Positions 1 through 10,953 of a stretch of 64,000 nt of DNA are shown here, in pieces. Source of the stretch: Notospermus geniculatus (Eukaryota > Nemertea > Pilidiophora > Heteronemertea > Lineidae); NCBI GenBank assembly GCA_002633025.1, contig NMRB01000104.1, positions 260,522 to 324,521 of the forward strand. Reading direction: 5' to 3'. The notes beneath the pieces were generated by a model. It made no database searches, was not told where the DNA came from, and saw only the letters and a program-made list of their open reading frames with translations. The position numbers and the translations under genes are program-made. Position 1 is the stretch's first letter; every line of letters begins with the position of its first letter.

Positions 1-93
1 CAACAAATATTTTTCTACAGAAGGTTGGTACTGGTGTTTACCTCCCCCACCACCTACACATCTCCAGGCCTACTTTGCCATGTAAATGGTCAT

Positions 94-334
94 TTATGTA
101 GTTACTGTAATTATCATACCCTCAGCACCATTTCCTCTCTTGATTGCGATATTGTGATAAATTACAACCATTTTCTGTGTGGCATTTATGAATGAGAGGG
201 CTGTGGGAATTGAAAACATCAGCACACACAATGTGAAAGCAACATATGTCACATAACTCAGACTGGCATGTTCTAAATACGGAACCTGATTAGGCAACAG
301 AGGATAGTTTGCCTTTCCCTGCATGTTTCCATGC
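94..334 (-). CDS. possible exon of a multi-pass membrane protein
   Basis: An open minus-strand frame of about 80 codons ends in TAA at the low-coordinate side. It opens just after an AG that could be a splice acceptor (GATCAG, exon side starting near 334). The reading has a hydrophobic stretch rich in V, F, L and M, followed by a helix-breaking IPTALSF segment and a TQK turn, then a basic tail. The spacing faintly recalls the C-terminal membrane part of mitochondrial sideroflexins, but no diagnostic motif is present, so I do not name it. No partner exon is recognised next to it. It may be an intronic chance frame, because frames of this length are common in this DNA. Confidence 0.18.
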
Positions 335-627
335 CTGATCTACCACTACAGAAGTCAAGGTCTGCAGGGAAGAAACTAAAATCCTGGAGGCAAACTATAA
401 CCCAATTTATTCACAAAGAAAGACCCGAATTCAGTCAGAAAAAATGTCTCCATTTAGAGACAGTGCAACAATACAAGTTAATACCAGGTAACAGACATAA
501 CCCTACGGCCAGACCAGAATCTAGCAGCATGTTACATTCACACCCATTAACCTTTTCCAATGGAACATTCAGGATCGAGGCCTGCAGAGATGTAAGATCC
601 AATTGTCTCCTTCCAGACTGGTGTTCC

Positions 628-1630
628 AACCGGCAGCCAGATTATAACACTAGAGGGCAAAATGTGCCTGAAACTGAGATTCAGGTAACACATAATGCGT
701 GCCATCTCTAGGGTGGCCCATAACAGACATGCGATTTTTTTCATTTACTTTTTTACTTTTTCTCCGTGAAAAATAAGTTTCATTGTACTTTTCAAAATAA
801 TTTGGCAGAAAAATAAGATAATTCCGCCGAAAATACCATATAATATAATTCTGCGAAAAAAAACAATATCATTCCACGGAAAAAATAAAATAATTCCGCC
901 GAAAAAATAATATAATTCTTCGGAAAATATAATAATTACGCAGAAAAATTAAAATAATTTTGAGTAAAATATAATATAATTCCGCGTAAAATTAATATAA
1001 TTCCTCTAAAAGATAAAATAGTTCCGCAAAAAAAATACAATTCTTTCGAAAAAATAATATAATTCCGCGGAAAAATAATGCAATTCGGAGAAATTATATT
1101 TAAAAATTTAATTAAAATAAATAAATTAGGACATTTAATTAACCGGCAGCCAGATTATAATCCCAGAGGGCAAATGTGCCTGTCACTCAGATTCAGGTAA
1201 CACATAATATATGCCATCTCTAGGGTGGCCCATAACATACATGCGATTTTTTTCAGTTACTTTTTAAAAATTTTCTCCGCGAAAAATAAGTTTCATTATC
1301 ACTTCTTCAAAATAATTTTGCAGAAAAATAAGATAATTCCGCGGAAAATACGGTATAATATAATTCTGCGAAAAAAAATCATTCCATGGAAAAAATAAAA
1401 TACTTCCGCGAAAAAATATAATTTTGCGGAAAAATAATATAATTCCGCTGGAAAAAATAATACAATTCTTCGGAAAAATAACATAATTCCGCAGAAAAAA
1501 TTAAAATTTTGAGGGGAAAGAATCCGCGTAAAAATCAATATAATTCCTTAAAAATTAATTTAATTGAGCGGAAAAATAATATAATTCGCAGGAATTATAT
1601 TAAAATAATTAAATAAATTTATTAAAATTA
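628..1630. repeat. tandem duplication of a ~513-bp unit carrying CCGCGG arrays
   Basis: Bases 628-740 (beginning AACCGGCAGCCAGATTATAA) recur at 1141-1256 with a few substitutions. The homology continues into the AT-rich array behind each copy (for example GCAGAAAAATAAGATAATTCC near 804 and 1320). The two units are about 513 and 490 bp. Each contains a short unique leader, an element terminus (CTAGGGTGGCCCATAA at 708 and 1220) and about 400 bp of array. Confidence 0.85.
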
Positions 1631-1815
1631 AATAGTTTTTAATTTTGATTAACTAAAATTAATTAATTTAAAATTAATATTTCATTAGATGAATTAATTA
1701 ATTAATTATTCACTTTATTTGCTTCAATTAAATTATTTTATTTCTGCGAATTATATTATTTTTTCCAAAGAATTTTGTTAATTTTTTTCTGCGGAATTAT
1801 ACTATTTTTTCCCGA
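740..1815. repeat. TTCCGCGGAA-type degenerate array 1
   Basis: The stretch is a degenerate array with a ~25-30 bp period. A core of TTCCGCGGAA (variants with one changed base in CCGCGG) is separated by A/T-only spacers. In 740-1590 the A-run follows the core. In 1740-1815 a T-run precedes it, so the two halves are inverted around an AT-only centre (about 1600-1740). No coding potential is seen. Confidence 0.9.
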
Positions 1816-1922
1816 GCATCTTCACGGTGATAAGGACTAGTTGACACCAAATCTCTGCCCTTTCTAGGACTGTGGCGTAAGTATGAAGACGCTGTTCTGA
1901 GTGAGGCCATCTTCCCATGACC

Positions 1923-2222
1923 ATGCATAAAGTTAAAGTTAAAGTTTGGGTTTATAGTCTGATATCAACAACGGTAGAGGTTCTCATCCGACTTTACACT
2001 TTAACCCCAGTCTGTCCTGAAACCTTTCAGTAGAACTCAGATGAGCTGCTCATTCAGCGCATACAATCCGAGCATTTCCGACCGGTACCCATTTATACAC
2101 CTGGGTGGAGAGAGGCCACTGAGGCAAAGAGACTTGCCCAAAGTCTCACGCCCAGTGGGATTCGAATCCGGGATCCTCTGACCGCTAGTCGGAGGCCCGA
2201 ACCACTACACCACCGTGGCTCC
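1923..2222 (-). mobile_element. tRNA-derived SINE (SINE2-like), minus strand
   Basis: Read on the minus strand from 2222, the element starts with a tRNA-like head. A box A-like TGGTGTAGTGG is followed about 40 bp later by a box B-like GATTCGAATCC (one mismatch to GGTTCGANTCC). A body with CTCCACCCAGGTGTATAAAT and GGGTACC follows. It ends in a short tandem tail of AACTTTA units near 1925-1945. Head plus body plus simple-repeat tail is the standard organisation of a Pol III retroposon moved by a LINE. It encodes no protein. I exclude a functional tRNA gene because the head does not fold into a complete cloverleaf and continues into the body. Confidence 0.8.
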
Positions 2223-3539
2223 TGTAATCAATCACCATTTCGCTCAGTGAGTTTTCAGGAACTGCCAGTACACCATCATTCGCCGAGGCCAGACCCTGCA
2301 GGAAGATTCTGCCAGGGTCGCAAAAGTGCAACAAGTGTATTACACAGGGCAAGCGACGAGAGCCTGGAAGACCATCTCTCACCCATACCCTACCTGGGTT
2401 GCATGACCTGGGCGATATGGGACCTCCAGTGCACAAATGCACGCCCAAGGAACCCCAGACACGAAACTGGATCAAAGTACTAGTATATTGTCAACCTAAG
2501 ACTTCTGCACGTGAAAGTGTTCGCTGACCTTCTCCAGCCCATCCTTCTCCGTGGGCGTAAATGTCATCGACCTCATACATGTCATATCAATGCTGCACCA
2601 GTCATAACATAAAAAGCTGGTATTTAATCGATTGACACAAAGTACATGTGAGTAGAGGACAGCAATTATCTGAAATACCATAAATGATGAGGTGCAATTA
2701 TACTCTGTCGGATCAACTGGTTGTATTGCGTTTGTGCATGTACTATTGCATGATGGTGGGTAAAAAAATTCTGTCATTCAACATATTGGACAATTTTGTA
2801 AAGATGTTTTTGCCATAATTCTGTTTTTATTTTTTTCTGATTTGTTTATGTTGGCAAAAGTGTCCCCATACCACCCTCTTCCTATACATGTAGTTTCAAA
2901 GTGTCGTTTCATCATGGGTGGATTTAATGAGATGAATTCAACAAAACAGCATCCAGGTTGTAATTTTGAGTAATTTTATAGTACGCCCTCCTCTTTACAC
3001 GAGTTTCATATTGGCTGATAGAGTCAGGAAGTTTTTTGGTACACTAAAAAATACAATCAATATTGAGTGATACATGTACATGTACATAGAGTTTAAAAAC
3101 ATGGGCAAGGAAAAAGTAAAAACAATGTATGGTAATATTACTCTAAAGAAACATGCATCGTTTAAGGCCTAACTCAAATTAATGTTTGTTCATCTTGACT
3201 TAATTTACATTAGTGTATCAGCTGGCGTACCCAAGTTGATAAGTGACATGAAACCAGATAATGCTCATTGATAACAATACCTTTGGCAGGTGATCAAACT
3301 CACAGAGTTTATCATTTCTTTTGTTTGATGTTAGTGGATGAACTGTTTGACCACATTTGATATATGGGTCTGGCACAGTTCCTCCATGGGTGATTGACTT
3401 CCCTTTGGTAATTGAAGGAAGAACTTCAATCAGCAGCTTTATTTTGTGGTGACAAATGTATTGGGAATTATACACCATCCTACACTGTAGGCTGTTCATT
3501 AGTACATTTGCTTTGTCAGTTGTCCTAATCGCACCAAAC
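2223..3539. other. mostly unique intergenic or intronic DNA
   Basis: This stretch holds no repeat array. It contains a short TACATG run near 3070-3085 and one candidate minus-strand exon (listed separately). A second weak minus-strand frame lies at 2496-2777. Nothing else is supported. Confidence 0.6.
3281..3485 (-). CDS. possible exon with a C2-like DPYIKC motif
   Basis: A minus-strand frame reads into a good splice donor: CCAAAG followed by GTATTG, so the exon would end at 3281 in phase 0. The peptide contains LLIEVLPSI followed about 15 residues later by PDPYIKC. This resembles the first strand and the DPYVK loop of C2 domains, which bind phospholipid, often with calcium. The acceptor side is unclear: AG dinucleotides exist near 3470-3485, but none has a strong pyrimidine tract. 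Only part of a C2 domain (usually ~100-130 residues) would be encoded here. I see no certain neighbouring exon. This is an inference from a short motif and could be a chance frame. Confidence 0.25.
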
Positions 3540-4740
3540 TCGAAAAAATTTTCTGCGGAATTACATCATTTTTTCCGCGGAATTACTTTATTTTTTCCAC
3601 GGATATATTTTATTTTTCCACATAATTATATTATTTTTCCCGCGAAATTATATTATTTTTTCCTCAAAATTATTTTAATTTTCCTGCAGAATTATATTAT
3701 TTTTTTCCGAAGAATTATATTATTTTTTCCTCAAAATTATTTTAATTTTCCTGCAGAATTATATTATTTTTTTCCGAAGAATTATATTATTTTCCGGTGA
3801 ATTATATTATTTTTTCCTCAAAATTATTTTAATTTTGTGCGGAATTATACATTTTCCCCCGACGAATTATTCTATTTTTCCGTGGAATTATTTTATTTTT
3901 TCCGAGGAATTACTAGTATATTATTTTTTTCGCAGAAATACATGTATATGATTTTTTCCGCGGAAATAAATTACTTTTCTGCAAAATTTATTTTAATTTT
4001 TCTGCGGAATTATATTATTTTTTCCAAAGAATCTTATAATTTTTCCGCGGAATTATATTGCTTTTCCCACGGAATTATACTATGTTTTCCTCAAAATTCG
4101 TTCATTTTTCTTCGCAATTATATCATTTTTTCCAAAGAATTATATTTCTTCTGCGGAATTATATAATTTTTCCTCAAAATTATTTTAATTTTTCAGCTGA
4201 ACCAGGTTAAATTTTCCGAAGAATATTATTTTTTCTGCGGAATTATATTTTTTCGTCAGAATTATTTTAATTTTTCTGCAGAATTATATCATTTTTTCCA
4301 AAGAATTTATAATTTTCCTCAGAATTATATTATTTTTGCTGCGGAATTATATTATTTTTTTCTCAAAATTATTTTTAATTTTTCAGCGGAACTAGGTTAA
4401 TTTTTCCCAAGAATATTACTTTTTCTGCGGAATTATATTTTTTCGTCAAAATTATTTTAATTTTTCTGCAGAATTATATCATTTTTGTCAAAGAATTTAA
4501 TAATTTTCCGCAGAATTATGTTATTTTTCCTGCGGAATTATATTATTTGTTTCTCAAAATTATTTTTCGTTTTTCTGCTGGATTATATTTTTTTCTTAAA
4601 ATTTTTTCTGCGGAAATATATTTTTTCCGAAAAAATTTACTATTTTTCTGTGGCATTTAATTTTTTTCCAAGACATTATATTTTTTCGCACAACCATGTA
4701 TATTATTTTTCCGCAGACTTATATTTTTTTTCTCCAAAGG
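3540..4740. repeat. TTCCGCGGAA-type degenerate array 2, with higher-order units
   Basis: About 1.2 kb of T-rich spacers and CCGCGG-like cores lie here in the orientation TTTTTTCCGCGGAATTATA. Core variants include CTGCGG (3553), CCGCGG (3575), CCACGG (3597), CCGTGG (3880) and CCGCAG (4711). A 67-bp unit repeats at 3661-3727 and 3728-3794. A ~190-bp higher-order unit (marked by TTTCAGCNGAACNAGGTTAA) repeats from 4191 and 4381. Open frames here are low-complexity F/I/Y-rich artefacts. Confidence 0.9.
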
Positions 4741-4770
4741 TGGATCAATTTATCCCTTTTATGTGTCAGG

Positions 4771-4902
4771 ATGGAGGCTGATCTCCTCTTTGGAGTACTC
4801 CTTTTCCTACACTTCTCGGACTTAAAGGCGTTGCAGTGTGATTTTCCTGGCTCTTGGGAGGGAGTCCCTGTTCACCTCTCCCTCGACGACTTGTCTCCTG
4901 AG
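4771..4902 (+). CDS. first coding exon of a secreted or membrane protein (signal peptide)
   Basis: An ATG at 4771 opens a 44-codon frame that runs to a consensus splice donor (GAG followed by GTACGTA), so the exon ends at 4902 in phase 0. Residues 1-21 look like a signal peptide: a short acidic N-terminus, a hydrophobic core LLFGVLLFLHF, and a polar stretch before LQC. The mature start then has C-x-F-P-x-x-W-x-G. This spacing is reminiscent of extracellular cysteine-containing repeats in invertebrate surface proteins. Too little is present to assign a family. An upstream ATG at 4761 gives a 6-codon frame that ends inside the exon start. The CCGCGG array ends about 30 bp upstream. I cannot place the second exon with certainty. 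The opposite strand offers no better reading. Confidence 0.42.
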
Positions 4903-7900
4903 GTACGTATATCGACGATTCACCAGCTGGGTGGCCTTCCAGTTGGTTTTCAACCGCACTAGCTGCACAGAAATGAGTGAAAGGATCCTCCGAAGTCGCG
5001 CAACCTCGTTGGATGCCTTTCTGGGTTGCTGCATGCAGTGGCAGCCACGAAACAATATTATTATGGCAATATTTACGTGACAGCTAAAGCTTTAATCATG
5101 AATTTTGAAGCATCCAAGTCTTGACTTGCAACCCACCAACCCAAGGAGGTTTTTCAATATCGTGTGTGTGTTTACCTTTGACATTTCAAACATAAATCGT
5201 GAATGGCAATGAACAGGATTCCAAAGGATTCTGGGATACCAACCCACGTAATCCACTGATGTCCTTATTCAACTAAACAGAACAGCGCATGGAATCTGTG
5301 CAATTTTTTGTTTTTGTCATATTGGTGTTATGTAAACCTGTGAAAGGAATTAGACACGCATGTACCACTCTATTCATTGATGTAACAACCTTCACAGGTT
5401 GAAGGTATGAATCGTTTTCATCCTTCACAATACCGCCTGTGATTAATATAAAATATTCTCCCCTCGGGGTTTGGAATAAATGCCACGTTCCATCANTTTT
5501 TACAGGTAGCAATTCATAGCATGTGTAAAAGTACGACTTAGCGCTTCAGTGGGTTCTTTCATGGAGTGTCTCATTCATGTTATAGCTTTTCCAAGAATCC
5601 ACTACATTCCAGGCCATTCAGGTGTGCCCTACCCCCCGGACAATAGACGCATTAGTTCAAACTGAATGCACCAATCATAGATTCATTTCAAGTATGTTCT
5701 TTATGTAACTTGAATTAACAAGAATGTTCACATCTGAAAGACAACCATTAGCATAATGCGTTAAAAAATCAAATATGGATTCATTCAATAAAACTATTCC
5801 CATTCAACTTTAGATCATCAATGAAGTAAGCCCTGAAGGTCCCCTGTACCCGGAATTTTGTTGACCCAGGAAAAATCCTGTGGGTGGCACAGGGAGCCAA
5901 TAAAATTCCGCAAATACTTTTCTATATATACATGTACATTCACCGGTACACATAGACAATGAATATGAGATTCAATTTCTTCCATTCCTGTCACAGGGTT
6001 TAATGGGCAATTATAGGTGCAACGCTCAGCATTTGACCTTCAAATGAACACGGATATAGGGTTATGCACCAGGAATGGAATTCCTTGGGTGACCCATGAA
6101 AAAGGATGGGTTTGCCATATATTTATTCAGGAAAAACATTTATTGATACTGGTTGCCACAGCGATCTTGATTTCAGAGTAATTTGGGGTTGGTTAGAGTC
6201 ATGTGTTGTAGTACATCTACACCCCCAGGTACAGGGGCCTTTCAGGACTAGAGTTCATTTATGATCTGAAATTAAACTTGAAAAACTTCAAATTGTAAGC
6301 TTGGCCTGAGCTGACTCATGATCAATTTAACATTGATAAGAATGATACATGTATTTGATCCTCATATCTTTATGCATTAATTTGAATTTCATCTCCATGT
6401 ATTTGACCTTATTTCTAATTCTTGTGGAAAAAATGCTTTTTGTAATTTTTCTCATTCCACAGCTGCCGACACGAATCAGATGCAAAAACGTGCCGACTCA
6501 ATTGATAAAGAGAAAGATAACGTGAACAATGATGATAACACCAAGAGGGCCAACACCTCAGTGATATTTTGACATCACATTTGAAACTAAGACACGTGCG
6601 GTCTGATTTTAGGATGGCACTTGGGTCCCAAAATTTTGACCTGAAGTAGGCCTAGCCCAATGTCATGTGTGTTGGTGCCTACGGCAGGTTTTTTATGGTA
6701 CAGGAAGGCTAATGATCCACTTCCTGCTGCAACTCCTATTAAAGGGAGCCGTGTTCATCTTTTGAGTTCACCAGTCTTTCTTCAACCACTCGCAGCAACA
6801 AGGGGATGTGGGTTTCAAGATGAACCCATCCTTTTATTCACTCATCATTCAACATTCAAAAGCCTTTGATATGTCACATTCCACATTTGCCTTCAAAATT
6901 TTCTCCTTCTGTGATTCATTTCAAAGATTTTGAGGGGTAAGCTAAAAATGTGGACTACCACAATGTAATTGTTTAAATTCACAACGCCTTTCAGCTAAAT
7001 GAAAACTGCTTTGGTCTCTCAGTCATCACAGATACACATCAAACCTCAACGAAAAGATCTTAACGGAGAACTTTTATCTCCGTTAAACAAATTTCTGCCT
7101 GGGTGCATCATTTAAAGTTGTGTTTAAAAGGTTTTAATGCTGTGGGGGAGAAAACATCAAGAATCATGTTGGATCAATGAAAAAAATTGATTTCAAACAA
7201 ATCGAGAGTTCAACGTCGATACATGTGCTTAATAATCTCTTGGTATCAGATACTCTGCCCTTCATTTCGAGGCTGAGGTTGAAAGCTCCACCCTTTGTAT
7301 GTTTGTGCAAAACACCATTTGATGTTGGTAAAATGTTATGCTCAATTTCAGGCTAGTTCATGATACACATGACAACATCGGTACCCTAATCTTGTTGACA
7401 AAATAGATATGGAAAGTACGAGGGGTTGCGAAGTCTGGTCATATCCAAGCTTGATGGAGAAAGTGATGGTGTGTCAGAGGAATAAAGCACCTGAGACTTG
7501 TTAAGGGAGAAGACACGTGGAAGTCAGGGAGTCTCCAATGAAGATTGTCCTTTTTAGTAAAGTCACTGGAATTTCTCTCCAATATGACATTGCTGAACCA
7601 TTCGAAAAGCCTTCTGGTATTAATGTGCGGCAGGATTTTATATGATACCATCGGACAGCAGCAGTTTAAGAGTTTTAACCTAAATGTAATTCCTTTTCAA
7701 CAAAATGTCAATGTGAATGTCCCTTTAAAACATCATTACTGATCCTCCATCGAGATATTCCAATCCATCAAACACAAATCAATCATGTGACCACTTGAGA
7801 TGCCTCGCCATCACGTGGACAACACCCACTCAGTAACCAACACCTTAATGAATGCAAGTAAACCAATTCACTGCCGGCTGATCTAATATTGAATGATGAC

Positions 7901-10533
7901 ATTAAGTCGGGTCATAGGCGGGAAAAAGTGCAGTTTCATTGAACTTTTGTGGGCAAAAGTGTTTTAACCACATCAAGAAGGGAAAGGGGAGTGTAAAGGT
8001 AGAAAATGTTTAGGAGAGGTAATAAAAAATGCTGTCTTCTTCGCCACTTTTTCTTACTTTCATCCCATTTTTTCATGTATTACGTCATGAAAATGCCTCA
8101 TGAACTTTGTCGCTAAAGATATGGCAACACAACAATAAATATAGTCATGCCAAAGACTGCACTACCAGTATCTCTCATTTCCCTCAGGCTTACTCCTGCC
8201 AATTTCCCATTTTACAAGCAATACTTGAGATTTTACCAGCGAGGAAAGAGCAGAACATAAAAATACAAGTTTTCTGTTCGCAAATGTTACCATCACACAC
8301 CCATCTCGTGGGAGGACACCATCGCAGCGCCACTTCAACGAAAGCCGTGGGCATGCAGACTCCGCGTTGAAATCTTGGCTGTGTGCCAAACCAATATTTA
8401 CCGCCGCGGAATATCTCCAGATGCTTTTAGAGGTATTGATTTTTCCGCAGACAAACGTGGATTACCTGGGGCAAAAACTCGGATGGTGGAGGACACGACG
8501 TCACATGTGCGTCATCCACGGATTTATTACGATGAAAGTAAGATAGTACGTTGTAATTTGAAAGGTATGACGCTTCTTAGACAGCATTTCCGGTAAGGCA
8601 GTCACAACATTAACAACCATATTTGGCATAAACTACGAGAATGAGAAATACGCACTATCATCAAAGTTTTATTGAATTCTCATCAAGATGACTTCCGGTA
8701 GGTATGGTGTGGTAACCAAAGGCGTGACTTAGAGAAAAACCCAAAGGTAATGAAATACAGTAGGCTACAAACATTCACTTTTGAAGTATATGACTGACTT
8801 TCCAGGAGGGATCAGCTGAATGTTCATGATGTGGCTGTTTAATTGTACCATACAAATGAATTTACATCACACTTCACCACCATGGAAGGACTTTGTATCA
8901 TGTTTACATTCAACGTTTGTAAACATGGATGTTTACATTATGTTATTTTGGACTGTTGGGACATGCCAACCCACCAAATTGAATACTTTCGGTATCAAAA
9001 GAATTTCTAGAGGGGCATGCCACCAATAAATACTCATAAGACAAAGAAAGACTGGACACTTACAAACAAAATGTAAAAAAACAATGATTTTTCGGGGCCC
9101 GCGAAAATACCCATGATACATTATCTTTACCGAACAACTCTGATATCATATGATGAAAAACGCCCATGGACTCTATAGGGCAAGTACCATGCATATATGT
9201 ACAAGTGTCATGAAAAGGGAGGTGCCACTTTCAATAATGCTACAACAGTAGGTAAGGAGTAACAGTTTATGAGGTACTTTTGATGCCATAGAAATGTACA
9301 TGACGAACTGAAATCCAACAGCTTTCTATTATTAGATTGAAAAGTACGTACAATGTATGATGAATTAAAATCAATATCATCAAGAGGGAAACTTTGACGC
9401 CCACGAAATCTGACCTGAATTTTACATCTGCAGAGGAGGAGTACATGTACATGTACATGTAGATGTTGTGAATAATGACTTCTTTATAAATAAAATATAT
9501 TGCAGAGTGAATAATGGGTTTTATCTTTCAAATGACATTGTGGCGCATGAAATAGCATATAAATATGTTTTTTTCCGTAACATTCCAAACGCCTAATGAT
9601 TCAGGTCGAACATCAAATGAAATAGATTGGGTCACACCCACATTTGGATTATGAAATATAGAGCCCCAGGCTAAATTTTTTTCAAGGACATTCTCTGTTT
9701 GGTAATATGTAGGTCACAAACGTGTGTGGGAAGATTTAGCACAGTAAATGTAGGTCATGTTATATTATGGCAATAGAGTAATTTGGATGATTCTCTGAAT
9801 TGGTTGCATATCTTATGCAACTGAAACCATATAATGCTTTAGGTGTATTGCAATTCCCACTCATGGCCCATGTTAATGGCTCGAAGCATAGAGGCCAAAA
9901 AAAGATACCATTTGATTGATTCAGTGCTAAAGGCCAAATAAGAAATTGGAAGACAACAGTGCTACATCGAAGGCTTCATTTCATTTTGCACACGGATCCT
10001 AACATCTGGATACGCGGCATGTTAGAAATCTATCGGACTTTTTTACATTGTACGCAGCAGACATAATAGATGCCAATGTGTTACCATGACGACCAGCAAA
10101 ACAGAACACTAGCATGTAAAATTGCACTAATGTGAACTTGCCGTTAAAAGCTATTATGAAAGGCATGCAACGAGAAGCGAGATATATTTTTAGATCCCGT
10201 GACTTTTGATGTTTACAATTTTACACTTTGATAATCCTCGAACAAAATCAGCTTATCCGAAGTTTAGTAGACTTCATGCATACATTTCATTGAAATGAAT
10301 GATAATTGACAGTACATGTATTCTGATGAAAAGTGATCTTCAGTATTGTTGTTACACACCAATATTTTTACTATGTTTCAGTTAAAATAGGCATGAAGTT
10401 AGTGATATTATCCAAAACATATTGAATTACATTGTCTCCTCTGTTGCCAATAATTCATCTACATGTATGAATTTTTGATCTAATTCAATGGCAGGCAATG
10501 CAACAGCCTGAGAAGTATTGCCTGAACCCTAAC
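4903..10533. other. long, mostly unique intron-like stretch
   Basis: No array or clear transposon is visible. One ambiguous base (N) lies at 5496. TACATG-type runs occur near 9440-9465. Candidate coding pieces are weak: the separately listed terminal exon at 6463, and scattered 60-80 codon frames on both strands (for example 5273-5512 minus, 7439-7651 minus, 8375-8596 plus) without convincing splice pairs. If the exon at 4771 is real, this is probably its first intron or introns. Confidence 0.5.
6463..6572 (+). CDS. possible terminal exon with dibasic sites
   Basis: A strong acceptor (pyrimidine-rich TTTTTCTCATTCCACAG) ends at 6462. In the frame starting two bases into the exon, about 35 hydrophilic codons follow and end in TGA at 6570. 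The peptide has two Lys-Arg pairs about 19 residues apart, with acidic, Asn-rich sequence between them and a short tail after the second. Spaced dibasic sites are typical of processed secretory precursors, but they also occur in ordinary charged regions. The phase (one base carried in) does not match the phase-0 donor at 4902, so at least one more exon would be needed to join them. Treat as a candidate only. Confidence 0.22.
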
Positions 10534-10602
10534 CTGAACCCATGCATCATGCGCACCTGAACCCATGCATCATGCGCACCTGAACCCATGCATCATGCGC
10601 AC
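10534..10602. repeat. 23-bp unit, three tandem copies
   Basis: The unit CTGAACCCATGCATCATGCG plus CAC occurs three times in perfect succession (10534, 10557, 10580). It contains the palindrome ATGCAT. No function is apparent. Confidence 0.95.
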
Positions 10603-10676
10603 TCTACTGGACAGAAAATAAACAAACGTCTTCATTTTTTATGTGATCTGATATTAGAAAAAATCGTCTAGGCCCA

Positions 10677-10734
10677 CTTTACAGATTTCCTGCTATCTTA
10701 TTGAACTTTACAGATTTCCTGCTATCTTATTGAC
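10677..10734. repeat. 29-bp unit, two tandem copies
   Basis: The unit beginning CTTTACAGATTTCCTGCTAT is repeated in tandem at 10677 and 10706, differing only at the end of the second copy. Confidence 0.95.
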
Positions 10735-10769
10735 CTTAAGTTCAAGATAGAGTAATATTTTTGCCTCGG

Positions 10770-10856
10770 CAGGGTGGGTCCAAAAACGTGTCCCTTGAAC
10801 AAAGTATCCCTATTGTTTACCTTTTGTTAGAGGGACACTGTTTCTGGGTCACCCTG
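10770..10856. mobile_element. short foldback element, CAGGGTGGG family (diverged copy)
   Basis: The 87-bp segment starts CAGGGTGGGTCC and ends in GGGTCACCCTG. Its arms are imperfectly complementary (for example GTGTCCCTTGAAC against GTTAGAGGGACAC). A younger relative lies at 28901-28991 and, in the duplicate, at 40202-40288. It is non-coding and MITE-like. Confidence 0.65.
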
Positions 10857-10953
10857 TGAAAGGTTTACTGATTTATATTAGAATCCTCTTCCTGGTTTAC
10901 CACCAACTAAAATATGTGTGAAGACATCTATTTGTTACAACACAAGGATGGTC

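Noticed and set aside
1299-1538. F/I-rich open frames within the CCGCGG arrays (also 3456-4781, 19105-19920, 27067-27261)
   Set aside because: They are translations of T-rich array spacers, present in many phases and on both strands, with no start context or domains.
2155-2222. tRNA gene on the minus strand
   Set aside because: Box A- and B-like words are present, but the sequence continues into a SINE body and tail, and no complete cloverleaf can be drawn.
5273-5512. minus-strand exon with a Trp/Gly/Tyr-rich reading
   Set aside because: It lies antisense in the presumed intron after the 4771 exon, contains the ambiguous base at 5496, and has weak splice sites on both sides.
10534-10602. 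CRISPR-like direct repeats
   Set aside because: The three 23-bp units are contiguous with no spacers, and the genome is metazoan.
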